Origin: Chloroflexota bacterium
GTDB lineage: Bacteria; Chloroflexota; Anaerolineae; UBA4142
Direction of reading: 5' to 3'
Assembly: GCA_016219275.1 (NCBI GenBank)
Contig: JACRBM010000040.1
Coordinates: 1 to 64,000, forward strand
Length of the DNA stretch: 64,000 nucleotides
Position numbers and translations under genes: made by a program. Positions 1 through 7,120 of this stretch are shown in pieces (positions within the stretch are counted from its first letter, which is position 1; the number at the start of each line of letters is the position of its first letter). The notes under the pieces were generated by a model that saw only the letters and a list, made by a program, of their open reading frames with translations, was not told the origin of the DNA and made no database searches.

Positions 1-2
1 CC

Positions 3-554
3 TACTACAACCGCGGCAATGCCTATACAGATAAAGGTAACTTTGACCAAGCCATCGCGGATTACACCAAAGCGATTGAACTTGCCCCCAAGTATGCTAA
101 CGCCTACTACAATCGTGGCATTGCATATAAAGCCAAAGGCAACCTCGACCAAGCCATCACCGATTACACCAAAGCGATTGAACTCGACCCCAAATATGTG
201 AATGCCTACAACAATCGCGGCAATGCCCATTCCGCCAAAGGCAACCTCGACCAAGCCATCGCGGATTACACCAAAGCGATTGAACTTGACCCCAAGTATG
301 CAGGTTTCTACTACAACCGCGGCAATGCCTATACAGATAAAGGTAACCTCGACCAAGCCATCACCGATTACACCAAAGCGATTGAACTCGACCCCAAATA
401 TGTGAATGCCTATTTGGGGCGTGGGCTTGTTTATCGTCAAAAAGGAATGAAAGCCCAAGCCATTGTAGACTTGGAAACCTATCTTCGCCTTGTTCCCAAC
501 ACGTTAAATCGCGCTCAAGTTGAGCAATTGATTCAGGAAATGAAAAAACCATAA
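3..554 (+). CDS. TPR-repeat protein, 5' end outside the window
   Basis: This is the C-terminal part (about 183 residues) of a protein built from tandem 34-residue tetratricopeptide repeats; the reading frame enters open from the left edge. Five units are visible, each with a YNRGNAY-type helix A and a DQAIADYTKAIELDPKY-type helix B. The last unit diverges (GLVYRQKGMKAQAIVDLETY) and is followed by a short tail ending EMKKP. TPR arrays are protein-protein interaction scaffolds, so no specific function can be given. The 102-bp units are nearly identical at the nucleotide level, suggesting recent duplication or gene conversion. Confidence 0.9.
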   Translation, partial: YYNRGNAYTDKGNFDQAIADYTKAIELAPKYANAYYNRGIAYKAKGNLDQAITDYTKAIELDPKYVNAYNNRGNAHSAKGNLDQAIADYTKAIELDPKYAGFYYNRGNAYTDKGNLDQAITDYTKAIELDPKYVNAYLGRGLVYRQKGMKAQAIVDLETYLRLVPNTLNRAQVEQLIQEMKKP

Positions 555-628
555 TCATATTTCTTACACACCATCACTTTTACCTTTTAGCTTTTCACTT
601 TTAACTTGCTTCCAAAGGAGGAAGACAC

Positions 629-664
629 ATGAAACCGATTGCCCTCACCATCTCGGAAAGATGA
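629..664 (+). pseudogene. Aborted cyclase-like gene start
   Basis: A strong ribosome binding site (AAAGGAGGAAG) precedes an ATG whose first codons read MKPIALTI. This closely resembles the start of the intact cyclase at 833 (MKLIDLTI), which also follows a GGAGGAG site. The frame ends after 11 codons where the inverted-repeat element at 660-740 begins. The likeliest reading is the 5' remnant of a cyclase paralogue cut off by a repeat or deletion. A functional leader peptide is less likely. Confidence 0.45.
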
Positions 665-740
665 CAACGGACAAAATCGAATTAACCGGACAAACCTTGC
701 ACCGCACTGTCCGTTAAATCCGCACTTGTCCGTTGTCATC
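660..740. repeat. 81-bp element with 15-bp perfect inverted ends
   Basis: The ends GATGACAACGGACAA (660-674) and TTGTCCGTTGTCATC (726-740) are exact reverse complements. The interior contains further GGACAA / TGTCCG units. It abuts the truncated cyclase start and looks like one of the many short palindromic repeats of this genome. Confidence 0.7.
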
Positions 741-806
741 ATTCGCAATTCCTAATTCGCAATTCGTAATTCACATCACGCATCACGTTTTACGTTTTAC
801 CAATTC
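741..806. repeat. Heptad-type array (ATTCGCA and CATCACG units)
   Basis: Degenerate 7-bp units of the CAATTCG and CATCACG type fill the gap before the cyclase ribosome binding site. No gene is seen in 555-832 apart from the aborted start at 629. Confidence 0.7.
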
Positions 807-832
807 CCAATTACCTTTTTTCGGAGGAGAAC

Positions 833-1684
833 ATGAAACTGATTGACCTCACCATCCCGCTCGGCATTCAAACGCCGGCATGGCCCACGTACGAACCGCT
901 GCAACTCAAGTATTTCAAGCGACTCGCACCCAACGGCGCGAACGGGCAACTGCTCACGCACTCGAACCACCTCGGCACACACCTTGACGGCGAGATTCAC
1001 TTTTACACGCCGGGCAAGGACATTGCTTCGCTCGACCTCAACGATTTCCTCGTCGGTCCCGGCGTCGTCGTTGACCTCTCCGACATCGCCGGCGATTACG
1101 ACATCTACACATCCCAGATGGTCGAAGAGCGCGTCGAGGTGCGCGAGGGCGACATCCTCATCATCCACACCGGCTATCATCGTTACGGCTGGGATCAACC
1201 GCTCGCCGACGAAGTGCGCTACATGGTCAAGCATCCCGGTCCCGATCGCGAATTTGCAGAATGGGCGAAGAAGAAAAAAATCAAATGGATTGGCGTGGAC
1301 TGCGGAAGCGCGGACCATCCGATGAACACGATCATTCGCAATTGGATGCCGCGCCAAGCCGCCGAAGCCGATGAACATTTCAAGAAAAAGTACGGCAAGA
1401 CGGTTGAAGAAATTTTCACCGGCGACAAGTATCAACTGATGCACATTGAAATGTTTCCCGAACACATCATCCACCTCGAATGCGCGGGCGGCGACCTTGA
1501 TCTGTTGTTGAATCAACGCGCGACGATTGGCTGTTTCCCCTGGCGATTCGTGGATGGCGAATCCTGCATCTGCCGTCTCGTCGCGTTCGTCGAAGATGAT
1601 CGCTACGCCGAGTTGATGAAGAAAAAGGAGGCGATGCAGAAAACCAAGTATGGTGATGGCGTCGCAACTTGTAAACAAGTTTAG
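833..1684 (+). CDS. Cyclase family protein (kynurenine formamidase-like metal hydrolase)
   Basis: A 283-residue protein of the PF04199 cyclase family, which includes kynurenine formamidases and isatin hydrolase: metal-dependent enzymes opening amide or lactam bonds. The family metal signature is visible near residue 45 as HLGTHLDGEIHF. Further conserved stretches are IHTGYH and WIGVDCGSADHP. The length is somewhat above the usual 210-260 residues. The start is set by TCGGAGGAG seven bases upstream. It precedes an NCS2 permease and Mo hydroxylase cluster, so a hydrolytic step in N-heterocycle breakdown is plausible, but the substrate cannot be read from sequence. Confidence 0.85.
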   Translation: MKLIDLTIPLGIQTPAWPTYEPLQLKYFKRLAPNGANGQLLTHSNHLGTHLDGEIHFYTPGKDIASLDLNDFLVGPGVVVDLSDIAGDYDIYTSQMVEERVEVREGDILIIHTGYHRYGWDQPLADEVRYMVKHPGPDREFAEWAKKKKIKWIGVDCGSADHPMNTIIRNWMPRQAAEADEHFKKKYGKTVEEIFTGDKYQLMHIEMFPEHIIHLECAGGDLDLLLNQRATIGCFPWRFVDGESCICRLVAFVEDDRYAELMKKKEAMQKTKYGDGVATCKQV

Positions 1685-1715
1685 AAATTGGAAATTGGAA
1701 GTTGGAGGTTGGAAA
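1683..1715. repeat. Left heptad array of the four-helix cassette
   Basis: Units of the TTGGAAR type (ATTGGAA, GTTGGAG) run from the cyclase stop to the next ATG. The array supplies that gene's GGAGG ribosome binding site and is complementary to the array at 2089-2124, matching about 20 of 25 positions in its best register. Confidence 0.85.
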
Positions 1716-2081
1716 ATGCCAGTCCAAAGTTACCGAGACCTCGATGTTTACCAACGCGCTCGCAAACTCATCTTGCCGGTTTATCGGATCGCAGAACAAC
1801 TTCCGAAGGATGAAAAATTCGACTTGACCGATCAAATCCGCCGCGCGTGCAAATCGGTGGTGGATAATATCGTCGAAGGATACAGTCATAAGGATACGCC
1901 AGCCAAAGCCAAATCATTCTGGCGCATCTCAATGGGTTCAGCCAACGAAATGGTTGAACATTTAGAACAAGTCGTTTTATTGAGTTACGCGACTGCCGAA
2001 ATCATTCAGCCGATCACGGATGAATACACGGTGATCGCCAAACAACTCAACAAGCTCATCAAAAACTGGAAAAAGTACTGA
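1716..2081 (+). CDS. Four-helix-bundle protein, 23S rRNA intervening-sequence protein family
   Basis: A 121-residue protein of the family first known from ORFs inside intervening sequences of bacterial 23S rRNA (PF05635 / TIGR02436); the Avd accessory protein of diversity-generating retroelements has the same fold. Family marks are SYRDLDVYQRARKL at the start, LTDQIRRACKSVVDNIVEGY in the middle and an MVEHLEQ helix, with a basic C-terminus. The biochemical role is unsettled in the family. The start is ATG 1716, with GGAGG from the array as ribosome binding site; the open frame extends back to 1650 only through repeat sequence. The gene lies between complementary heptad arrays, and a fragment of a paralogue recurs at 4498-4548 in the same setting. 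Confidence 0.92.
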   Translation: MPVQSYRDLDVYQRARKLILPVYRIAEQLPKDEKFDLTDQIRRACKSVVDNIVEGYSHKDTPAKAKSFWRISMGSANEMVEHLEQVVLLSYATAEIIQPITDEYTVIAKQLNKLIKNWKKY

Positions 2082-2088
2082 CATGATC

Positions 2089-2124
2089 TAACTTCCAACA
2101 TCCAACTTCTAACATCCACTTTGG
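2089..2124. repeat. Right heptad array of the four-helix cassette
   Basis: Units CTTCCAA, CATCCAA and CTTCTAA start seven bases after the stop codon. They are in the opposite orientation to 1683-1715, so a transcript could fold with the gene in the loop. Confidence 0.85.
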
Positions 2125-2151
2125 AATAACCAAACAGAAGGAGAATCGAAA

Positions 2152-2841
2152 ATGCCCTTCGACATGGAATTGGAAAGTAAACTGCGCCCACCGGAATTAC
2201 CGATGGCGCCGTATCCGCCGAAACTGATTACGTTGGCGAACGGCAAGCACATGGTCGTGCGCGAGATCACACGCGACGAAGTGCCGCGCGTCCTCGAAGC
2301 CGTGCGCCCGATCACGACGTATGAGCGCGATTACTATGACATTGTCGCCTCGCGCGTGTACGCGGAATTGCTCGCGTGGTATCGCTGGCGCATCGTCAAC
2401 GAATTTTGTTTGATCGCACAGATCGAGGGAATGCTCGTCGGGCTTGTCAACAGCCGGATGCTCAACGCAAAAACCGGGATGAGTCTGCACACGCTCACGA
2501 CGGATCGCGGTCTCCGCATCGGCTCGCACATGTTCGCCGCGAAGATGGAGCATCACATCGAGTACTTAAATCAAGAAGAAGTGCTCATCGTCGCGGAAAG
2601 CCCGATCGGGTTTCGTCGCTGGATGATCGAGTACGGACTCGAACCGACCGACATTCCGCACGAACTCGGCGGCGCGCCCTCGTTCCGCCTTTCGAAAGAA
2701 TTGTACTATGCGACGAAAGATCGTCTCGTCGTCGGTGATCGCCCGGTGCCGAAAGACATTCTCGACCAAGCCCTGGACGAGATCATTGTCGTTGACGAAA
2801 AAACGGTCGCCGAAAAAATCTGCGGCGTGAAAGGCAGGTAA
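2152..2841 (+). CDS. Possible GNAT-like protein of the thiolase cluster
   Basis: A 229-residue soluble protein. The central part reads like an acetyltransferase fold: VREITRDEVPRVLEAV as first strand and helix, FCLIAQIEGMLVGLVNSRML as the strand 2-4 region, then a GLRIGSHMF segment where GNATs bind acetyl-CoA. The C-terminal 70 residues (IPHELGGAPSF to the end) are extra. Assignment is by pattern only. It is preceded by AGAAGGAGAA and followed 85 bp later by the thiolase, with which it is probably co-transcribed, so a role on the same acyl compound is possible. Confidence 0.6.
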   Translation: MPFDMELESKLRPPELPMAPYPPKLITLANGKHMVVREITRDEVPRVLEAVRPITTYERDYYDIVASRVYAELLAWYRWRIVNEFCLIAQIEGMLVGLVNSRMLNAKTGMSLHTLTTDRGLRIGSHMFAAKMEHHIEYLNQEEVLIVAESPIGFRRWMIEYGLEPTDIPHELGGAPSFRLSKELYYATKDRLVVGDRPVPKDILDQALDEIIVVDEKTVAEKICGVKGR

Positions 2842-2861
2842 CGATGAACGTATCAATGAGA

Positions 2862-2915
2862 AGATCACCCCTCCCTCACCCTCCCCTTGCCAAGGGGAGG
2901 GCAGGGGTGGGGTCG
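2862..2915. repeat. C/G-rich palindromic intergenic repeat
   Basis: CCCCTCCCTCACCCTCCCC, the loop TTGCCA, and GGGGAGGGCAGGGGTGGGG form an imperfect hairpin just upstream of the thiolase start. A similar C-rich/G-rich core occurs in the elements at 27798-27908 and 36461-36574 and inside the DUF2877 gene near 12024. Confidence 0.75.
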
Positions 2916-2926
2916 GAGGTAACACG

Positions 2927-4117
2927 ATGAGACCCGTCGCAATTGTTGGCGCAGGAATGATTCCGTTCGGTCGGCGCGACGATGACAACTTGATGGACAT
3001 GCTCGCGTACGCGTCGCTAAACGCCTTGGACGATGCAGGGTTGGGCGACAAGGGCGTAGACGCAGTCTACGTCGCGAACATGGGCGCGGGCATGTTGAAT
3101 CACCAAATGTCCGTCGCGAGCGCGCTCGTAGATCGCTTGAGTTTGTTGCCCGCCGCGGCGGAAGCGATTGAGAACGGTCCGGCGTCCGGCGCATCCGCGA
3201 TCAAGAACGGCTTGCTCGCGGTCGCGTCCGGCTACTACGACGTCGTCCTGGTCGTCGGCGGCGAAAAAATGCGCGATGTGTCCGGTTGGCGCGCGACCGA
3301 TTTCGTCGCTTCGATGACGCACCCAACCGCCGAGTACATTTACGGCGTCACGCTGCCTGGGATGGCTGGGATGTTCACGCGCTTGTACATGGAAAAGTAC
3401 GGCGTCACACGCGAGCATCTCGTCCAGGTCGCGATCAAGAATCAAGAGATGGGCGCGCTCAATCCATACGCGCACGTCGAATCGCGCATCACGCACGAAG
3501 GTATCATGGACTCGTGGCACTCGCGCGTGAACAATCCGCCCGTCGCCGATCCCTTGCATCTGTATGACGTGTGCCCGGTCAGCGATGGCGCGGCGGCAGT
3601 CATTCTCGCGCCGCTCGATCTCGCCAAGCAATTCAAGAAAACGCCCATCGTCATTGCTGGGTTCGGTCAAGCGACCGATACGCACTCGTTGCAAGAACGC
3701 GAAGACCCCACCGATTTGAAAGCCGTCACGCTCGCCGCGCAAAAAGCGTTGGAGATGGCGAAACTCAAACCGAGCGAGATTGACGTCGCGGAATTGCACG
3801 ACGCGTTTACGATCCTCGAAATCGCCGAGAGCGAGCATGTCGGTTTCTTCCCGAAAGGGCAAGGCGCACAAGCGGTCATCGAAGGCAAGACGCGACTCGG
3901 CGGACAAATCCCGATCAATGTGTCCGGCGGATTGAAAGCGCGCGGGCATCCGGTCGGCGCGACCGGCGTCGCGCAAGTGGTTGACCTAGTGTGGCAGTTG
4001 CGCCACGAATTGCCGGAGACGCGCCAAGTGAAAAACGCGCAAACTGGGCTCTCGGTCAACTTTGGCGGATTTGGCAATAATGTGGTATCGTTCGTTTTGC
4101 GGAGAGGTGAGCCATGA
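2927..4117 (+). CDS. Thiolase-family protein lacking the nucleophilic cysteine
   Basis: A 396-residue member of the SCP-x / archaeal-type thiolase family, which makes or cleaves 3-ketoacyl-CoA. It has the fold signatures: N-terminal VAIVGAGMIPFGRR, AELHDAFTILE with the catalytic-type His, GGLKARGHPVGATG (GHP) and C-terminal NFGGFGNN. At the position of the acylated cysteine (consensus ENACASG) it reads ENGPASG, so Pro85 replaces Cys. The codon is CCG and the surrounding frame is intact. The stop overlaps the start of the DUF35 gene (ATGA), the usual pairing for this subfamily. It may be a non-canonical enzyme or a binding partner. Confidence 0.9.
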   Translation: MRPVAIVGAGMIPFGRRDDDNLMDMLAYASLNALDDAGLGDKGVDAVYVANMGAGMLNHQMSVASALVDRLSLLPAAAEAIENGPASGASAIKNGLLAVASGYYDVVLVVGGEKMRDVSGWRATDFVASMTHPTAEYIYGVTLPGMAGMFTRLYMEKYGVTREHLVQVAIKNQEMGALNPYAHVESRITHEGIMDSWHSRVNNPPVADPLHLYDVCPVSDGAAAVILAPLDLAKQFKKTPIVIAGFGQATDTHSLQEREDPTDLKAVTLAAQKALEMAKLKPSEIDVAELHDAFTILEIAESEHVGFFPKGQGAQAVIEGKTRLGGQIPINVSGGLKARGHPVGATGVAQVVDLVWQLRHELPETRQVKNAQTGLSVNFGGFGNNVVSFVLRRGEP

Positions 4118-4467
4118 AGAAAATAAACATCGTCGCGTACAAATGCAAAGCGTGCGGCAAGATTCACTTTCCGTTTCACGACCGTTGCTTGGCGTGCAAG
4201 GGTCGCGCGTTTGAAGAGATCAGCCCGCAAGGCAACGCCAGACTCATCACCTTTTCGCAAATCTTTAATCTGCCCTGGGGTTTTGACAATCGTTTCATTT
4301 TCGTCGGCGTCGCCGAATTTGAAAACGGCGTCAAGGCGATGGGGCAAATCGTCGCGAACGCGCCGGAAGAATTGAAACTGGGCATGACGATGAAGCCAAC
4401 CTGGGGACCCGTGCGCGTGATCGGCGGCGAGGATGTGTACGGGTTGATCTTCAAGCCGGTGGGGTAG
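4114..4467 (+). CDS. Zn-ribbon / OB-fold protein (DUF35), thiolase partner
   Basis: A 117-residue DUF35 protein. The N-terminal rubredoxin-like zinc ribbon has CKACGKIHFPFHDRCLAC (two CxxC pairs) and is followed by an OB-fold of about 75 residues. In archaea DUF35 proteins bridge thiolase and HMG-CoA synthase and bind CoA intermediates. The 4-bp overlap with the thiolase implies translational coupling and a shared complex. No HMG-CoA synthase is adjacent. Confidence 0.9.
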   Translation: MKKINIVAYKCKACGKIHFPFHDRCLACKGRAFEEISPQGNARLITFSQIFNLPWGFDNRFIFVGVAEFENGVKAMGQIVANAPEELKLGMTMKPTWGPVRVIGGEDVYGLIFKPVG

Positions 4468-4468
4468 A

Positions 4469-4489
4469 GGTTGGAAGTTGGAAGTTGGG
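4469..4489. repeat. Left heptad array around the four-helix remnant
   Basis: Three GTTGGAA-type units begin two bases after the DUF35 stop. They are the same family and orientation as 1683-1715. Confidence 0.8.
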
Positions 4490-4497
4490 TGATGTGA

Positions 4498-4548
4498 GTC
4501 ATCGCCAAGCAACTCAACAAACTCATCCAGAACTGGAAAAAGTTCTAG
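4498..4548 (+). pseudogene. 3' remnant of a second four-helix-bundle gene
   Basis: Seventeen codons ending in TAG read VIAKQLNKLIQNWKKF. This matches the C-terminus of the intact protein at 1716-2081 (VIAKQLNKLIKNWKKY), with synonymous and conservative differences showing a separate, older copy. The rest of the gene is absent. The fragment lies between opposing heptad arrays (4469-4489 and 4558-4598), the same layout as the complete cassette. Confidence 0.85.
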
Positions 4549-4557
4549 CGCTCTAGA

Positions 4558-4598
4558 ATTCCAAATCCAACTTCCAACATCTAATTTCCAACTTCTTT
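4558..4598. repeat. Right heptad array around the four-helix remnant
   Basis: CCAACTTC, CAACATCT and ATTTCCAA units in the orientation opposite to 4469-4489. They are followed by the GAAAGGAGG-containing leader of the NCS2 permease. Confidence 0.8.
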
Positions 4599-4693
4599 GT
4601 TAGAAAGGAGGATTCGCGCAAAACGCGTGCCTCGCGCGCACACCATTATTATCAATCGTGATCGCGTTTTCTTCAAGGTAGAGGAGAATTCCA

Positions 4694-6073
4694 ATGTCTG
4701 CTGAAGCTAAATCCAAAATCCTCGGCTTTATGCCAGAGGACGTACCCGATTGGGGCGCGATGCTCAGTCTGGGCTTTCAACAAGTCCTGACCATGTTTCC
4801 TGCCACCGTGCTCGTGGCGATCTTGACCAAATTCGATGTGGGCGTCACGCTGACGGCAAGCGGGCTGGGCACGATTATCGCCTTGCTCGTGGCAGGTCGC
4901 AAAATTCCACTGTACTATGGTTCGAGTTTTAGTTACATCGCCGTGGTCATCGCCGCGATGAAGTTGTACGATCCCACGTGCTTTAACGCCAAAGACACCG
5001 TCTACTGCGCGCAAGGGGTGCAAATCGTGCAGGTTGGCATCATCGGCACGGCGATCTTTGAAATTCTGATCGGCTTGCTGATCATGCGCATCGGCAAAGC
5101 GTCGCTCGACAAGGTATTGCCGCCGGTCATTACCGGCAGTGTCGCCATCGTCATCGGCATCGCGCTCGCAGGCGCGGCGTTAGGTATGGCAGGCGCGCAC
5201 TGGGGCGTTGCGTTCATCACGCTCATCATCACCGTCGCGTTCTCGGTGTACTTGCAAGGCAAGGGGCTGATCGGCATGTTGCCGATTTTGCTGGGCGCGG
5301 TTGTCGGCTACATCGTCGCGATTCCGTTTGGCTTGGTCAACTTTGATCGCGTCGCGCAAGCCGCGTGGATCGAAATTCCGAGATTCACGCTCCCAGCATT
5401 TGGCGATCCCCGCGCGTGGGGTTCCGTCATCGGCATCGCGCTGATCGCGATTGCGACGATTCCGGAATCTACCGCGCACCTGTACCAAATGAGTCTGTAC
5501 ATTGATCAACTGGCGAAAGAACTGGGGCGCAAGCCGCTCGAAATCAAAAAATTGATCGGCTTGAACCTCGTCGCCGATGGCAGCGATGACGTGGTCGTCG
5601 GTTTCCTCGGCGGTTGCGCCGGCACGAATTACGGCGAGAACAATTCGCTGATGGCGATCACGCGCAACTATTCCGTGCCGGTGTTGATGGCGGCGGGCGT
5701 TATTGCGATCCTGCTCGGCTTTGTCGGCAAACTCGCCGCGCTCGTCAACACACTTCCCGTCGCGGTCACCGGCGGGCTGGCGATCTATCTGTTCGGCGTG
5801 ATCGGGATGCAAGGTATCGCGCTGATCCAATCCGAGCGCGTCAACCTGTTCGATCCGCGTCAACTCGCGGTCGGCGCGATCGTCCTGATCACCGGCATCG
5901 GCGGCAACCTGGCTCTGCCGAACGGCTACTTCCCGTTCAACGTGCCCGTGCTCTTCCCCGATGGCATCCCGGCAATTGTGTTCGCGGCGATTGTCGGTAT
6001 CTTGCTCAACCTGTTGTTCCTCATTCTTCCGCCCAGCATGTTCGGCGTGGCGGAACGCGAGAATCTCAACTGA
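4694..6073 (+). CDS. NCS2-family nucleobase permease (uracil/xanthine type)
   Basis: A 459-residue inner-membrane transporter with about 12-14 hydrophobic segments. The NCS2 family moves uracil, xanthine or urate with protons. Diagnostic motifs are GFQQVLTMFPATVLVAIL near the start, PLYYGSSFSYIAVV in TM3 and ATIPESTAHLYQM in TM8, where NCS2 proteins carry the substrate-binding Glu (here IPES). GAGGAG ten bases upstream sets the start. Next to Mo hydroxylase genes, it probably imports the purine-like substrate they oxidise. Confidence 0.92.
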   Translation: MSAEAKSKILGFMPEDVPDWGAMLSLGFQQVLTMFPATVLVAILTKFDVGVTLTASGLGTIIALLVAGRKIPLYYGSSFSYIAVVIAAMKLYDPTCFNAKDTVYCAQGVQIVQVGIIGTAIFEILIGLLIMRIGKASLDKVLPPVITGSVAIVIGIALAGAALGMAGAHWGVAFITLIITVAFSVYLQGKGLIGMLPILLGAVVGYIVAIPFGLVNFDRVAQAAWIEIPRFTLPAFGDPRAWGSVIGIALIAIATIPESTAHLYQMSLYIDQLAKELGRKPLEIKKLIGLNLVADGSDDVVVGFLGGCAGTNYGENNSLMAITRNYSVPVLMAAGVIAILLGFVGKLAALVNTLPVAVTGGLAIYLFGVIGMQGIALIQSERVNLFDPRQLAVGAIVLITGIGGNLALPNGYFPFNVPVLFPDGIPAIVFAAIVGILLNLLFLILPPSMFGVAERENLN

Positions 6074-6148
6074 TTGGAAGTTTGAAGTTGGAAGTTGGAG
6101 ATTGGAGAACGCCTTCCAATTTCCAACTTCCAATCTCCAACATCTAAT
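6073..6148. repeat. Complementary heptad arrays forming a hairpin
   Basis: TTGGAAG-type units (6073-6106), a five-base spacer, then CTTCCAA-type units (6112-6148). It is a gene-free version of the four-helix cassette and fills the gap between the permease stop and the GGAG of the next gene. Confidence 0.85.
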
Positions 6149-6163
6149 TCGCAAGGAGACACG

Positions 6164-7063
6164 ATGCTCCCCACTCCCGGACTCCCTTCCTTCGATTACG
6201 TGCGACCCGCGTCGCCGGCAGAGGTGACGAAACTTTTATTAAAGAGCAATGGCGACGCGCGATTATTTATGGGCGGCACCGATGTGTTCGTCCGAATGCG
6301 TGATGGATTTTTCGCGCCGAAATTTTTGATTGATGTAAAACGCCTCCCCGGTATGGACGCGATCAAATTCAGCAAACGCGCCGGGCTGACGATTGGCGCA
6401 GGTGTGGATATGAACACGATTGCGCGACATTTGGCAGTCGCGGAAAATTATCCGATCCTGGTTGAAGCGATTGACTCGGTTGCATCGTACCAACTCCGCA
6501 CACGCGCGACGATGGGCGGAAATTTGTGTAACGCCTCGCCCGCCGCCGATACCGCGCCTGCCGCGATGGTTCTCGGCGCGAATCTCGTTTTGCACGGACG
6601 GCGTGGTGAACGCGTCGTGCCGATTGCGAAATTTTTTGTCGCGCCTGGCAAGACGGCGATGAAACCCGGCGAGTTTCTACTTCGCATCGAAATTCCCCCG
6701 CCGCCCGCGCAGCGAGGCGCGGTCGGCAGATATTTGAAACTGGGTCGCAACGCGCACGGCGATCTCGCGATTGTCGGCGTCGCGGTGCTCGGCTATCCGG
6801 ACAAGCGCGCCAAGTCCGGCTATGCGTTCCGCATCGCGCTCGCGTCCGTCGCGCCCACGCCCATCCGTTCGCCGAAGGCGGAAGCCGTTTTGTCATCGTC
6901 GCCCATCACACCCGAAACGATAGAAGCCGCCGCCGATGCCGCGATGGAAACCGCGAAACCGATTGACGATGTACGTTCTAGTGCGGAATATCGCAAAGCG
7001 ATGGTGCGCGCGCTGGCGAAACGCGCGGTGAATGAGGTGTGGCGCGCGATCAGTGGTGCGTGA
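6164..7063 (+). CDS. FAD-binding subunit of a molybdenum hydroxylase (CoxM/XdhB type)
   Basis: A 299-residue protein that passes electrons from the 2Fe-2S subunit to FAD in xanthine dehydrogenase-family enzymes. FAD motifs are present: FMGGTDVFVRMRDG (pyrophosphate loop) and LRTRATMGGNLCNASPAADT (second FAD motif), then a CO_deh_flav_C-type C-terminal domain. The start is ATG 6164 after AAGGAGAC; the open frame upstream is translated repeat. The last codons overlap a GCGTGAT repeat array. Its partners lie about 1.9 kb downstream (8989-11867). Confidence 0.93.
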   Translation: MLPTPGLPSFDYVRPASPAEVTKLLLKSNGDARLFMGGTDVFVRMRDGFFAPKFLIDVKRLPGMDAIKFSKRAGLTIGAGVDMNTIARHLAVAENYPILVEAIDSVASYQLRTRATMGGNLCNASPAADTAPAAMVLGANLVLHGRRGERVVPIAKFFVAPGKTAMKPGEFLLRIEIPPPPAQRGAVGRYLKLGRNAHGDLAIVGVAVLGYPDKRAKSGYAFRIALASVAPTPIRSPKAEAVLSSSPITPETIEAAADAAMETAKPIDDVRSSAEYRKAMVRALAKRAVNEVWRAISGA

Positions 7064-7098
7064 GACGTGATGCGTGGTGCGTGAAACGTAAAACGCAA
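7053..7098. repeat. GCGTGAT-type heptad array
   Basis: Degenerate GCGTGRT/GCGTGAA units overlap the last codons of the FAD-subunit gene and continue into the gap before the next gene. Confidence 0.7.
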
Positions 7099-7120
7099 AC
7101 GATATGGCGATGGAGGAAAA

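Noticed and set aside
3-420. CRISPR-like direct repeats
   Set aside because: The 102-bp periodicity is coding (34-residue TPR units) and has no spacer-repeat structure.
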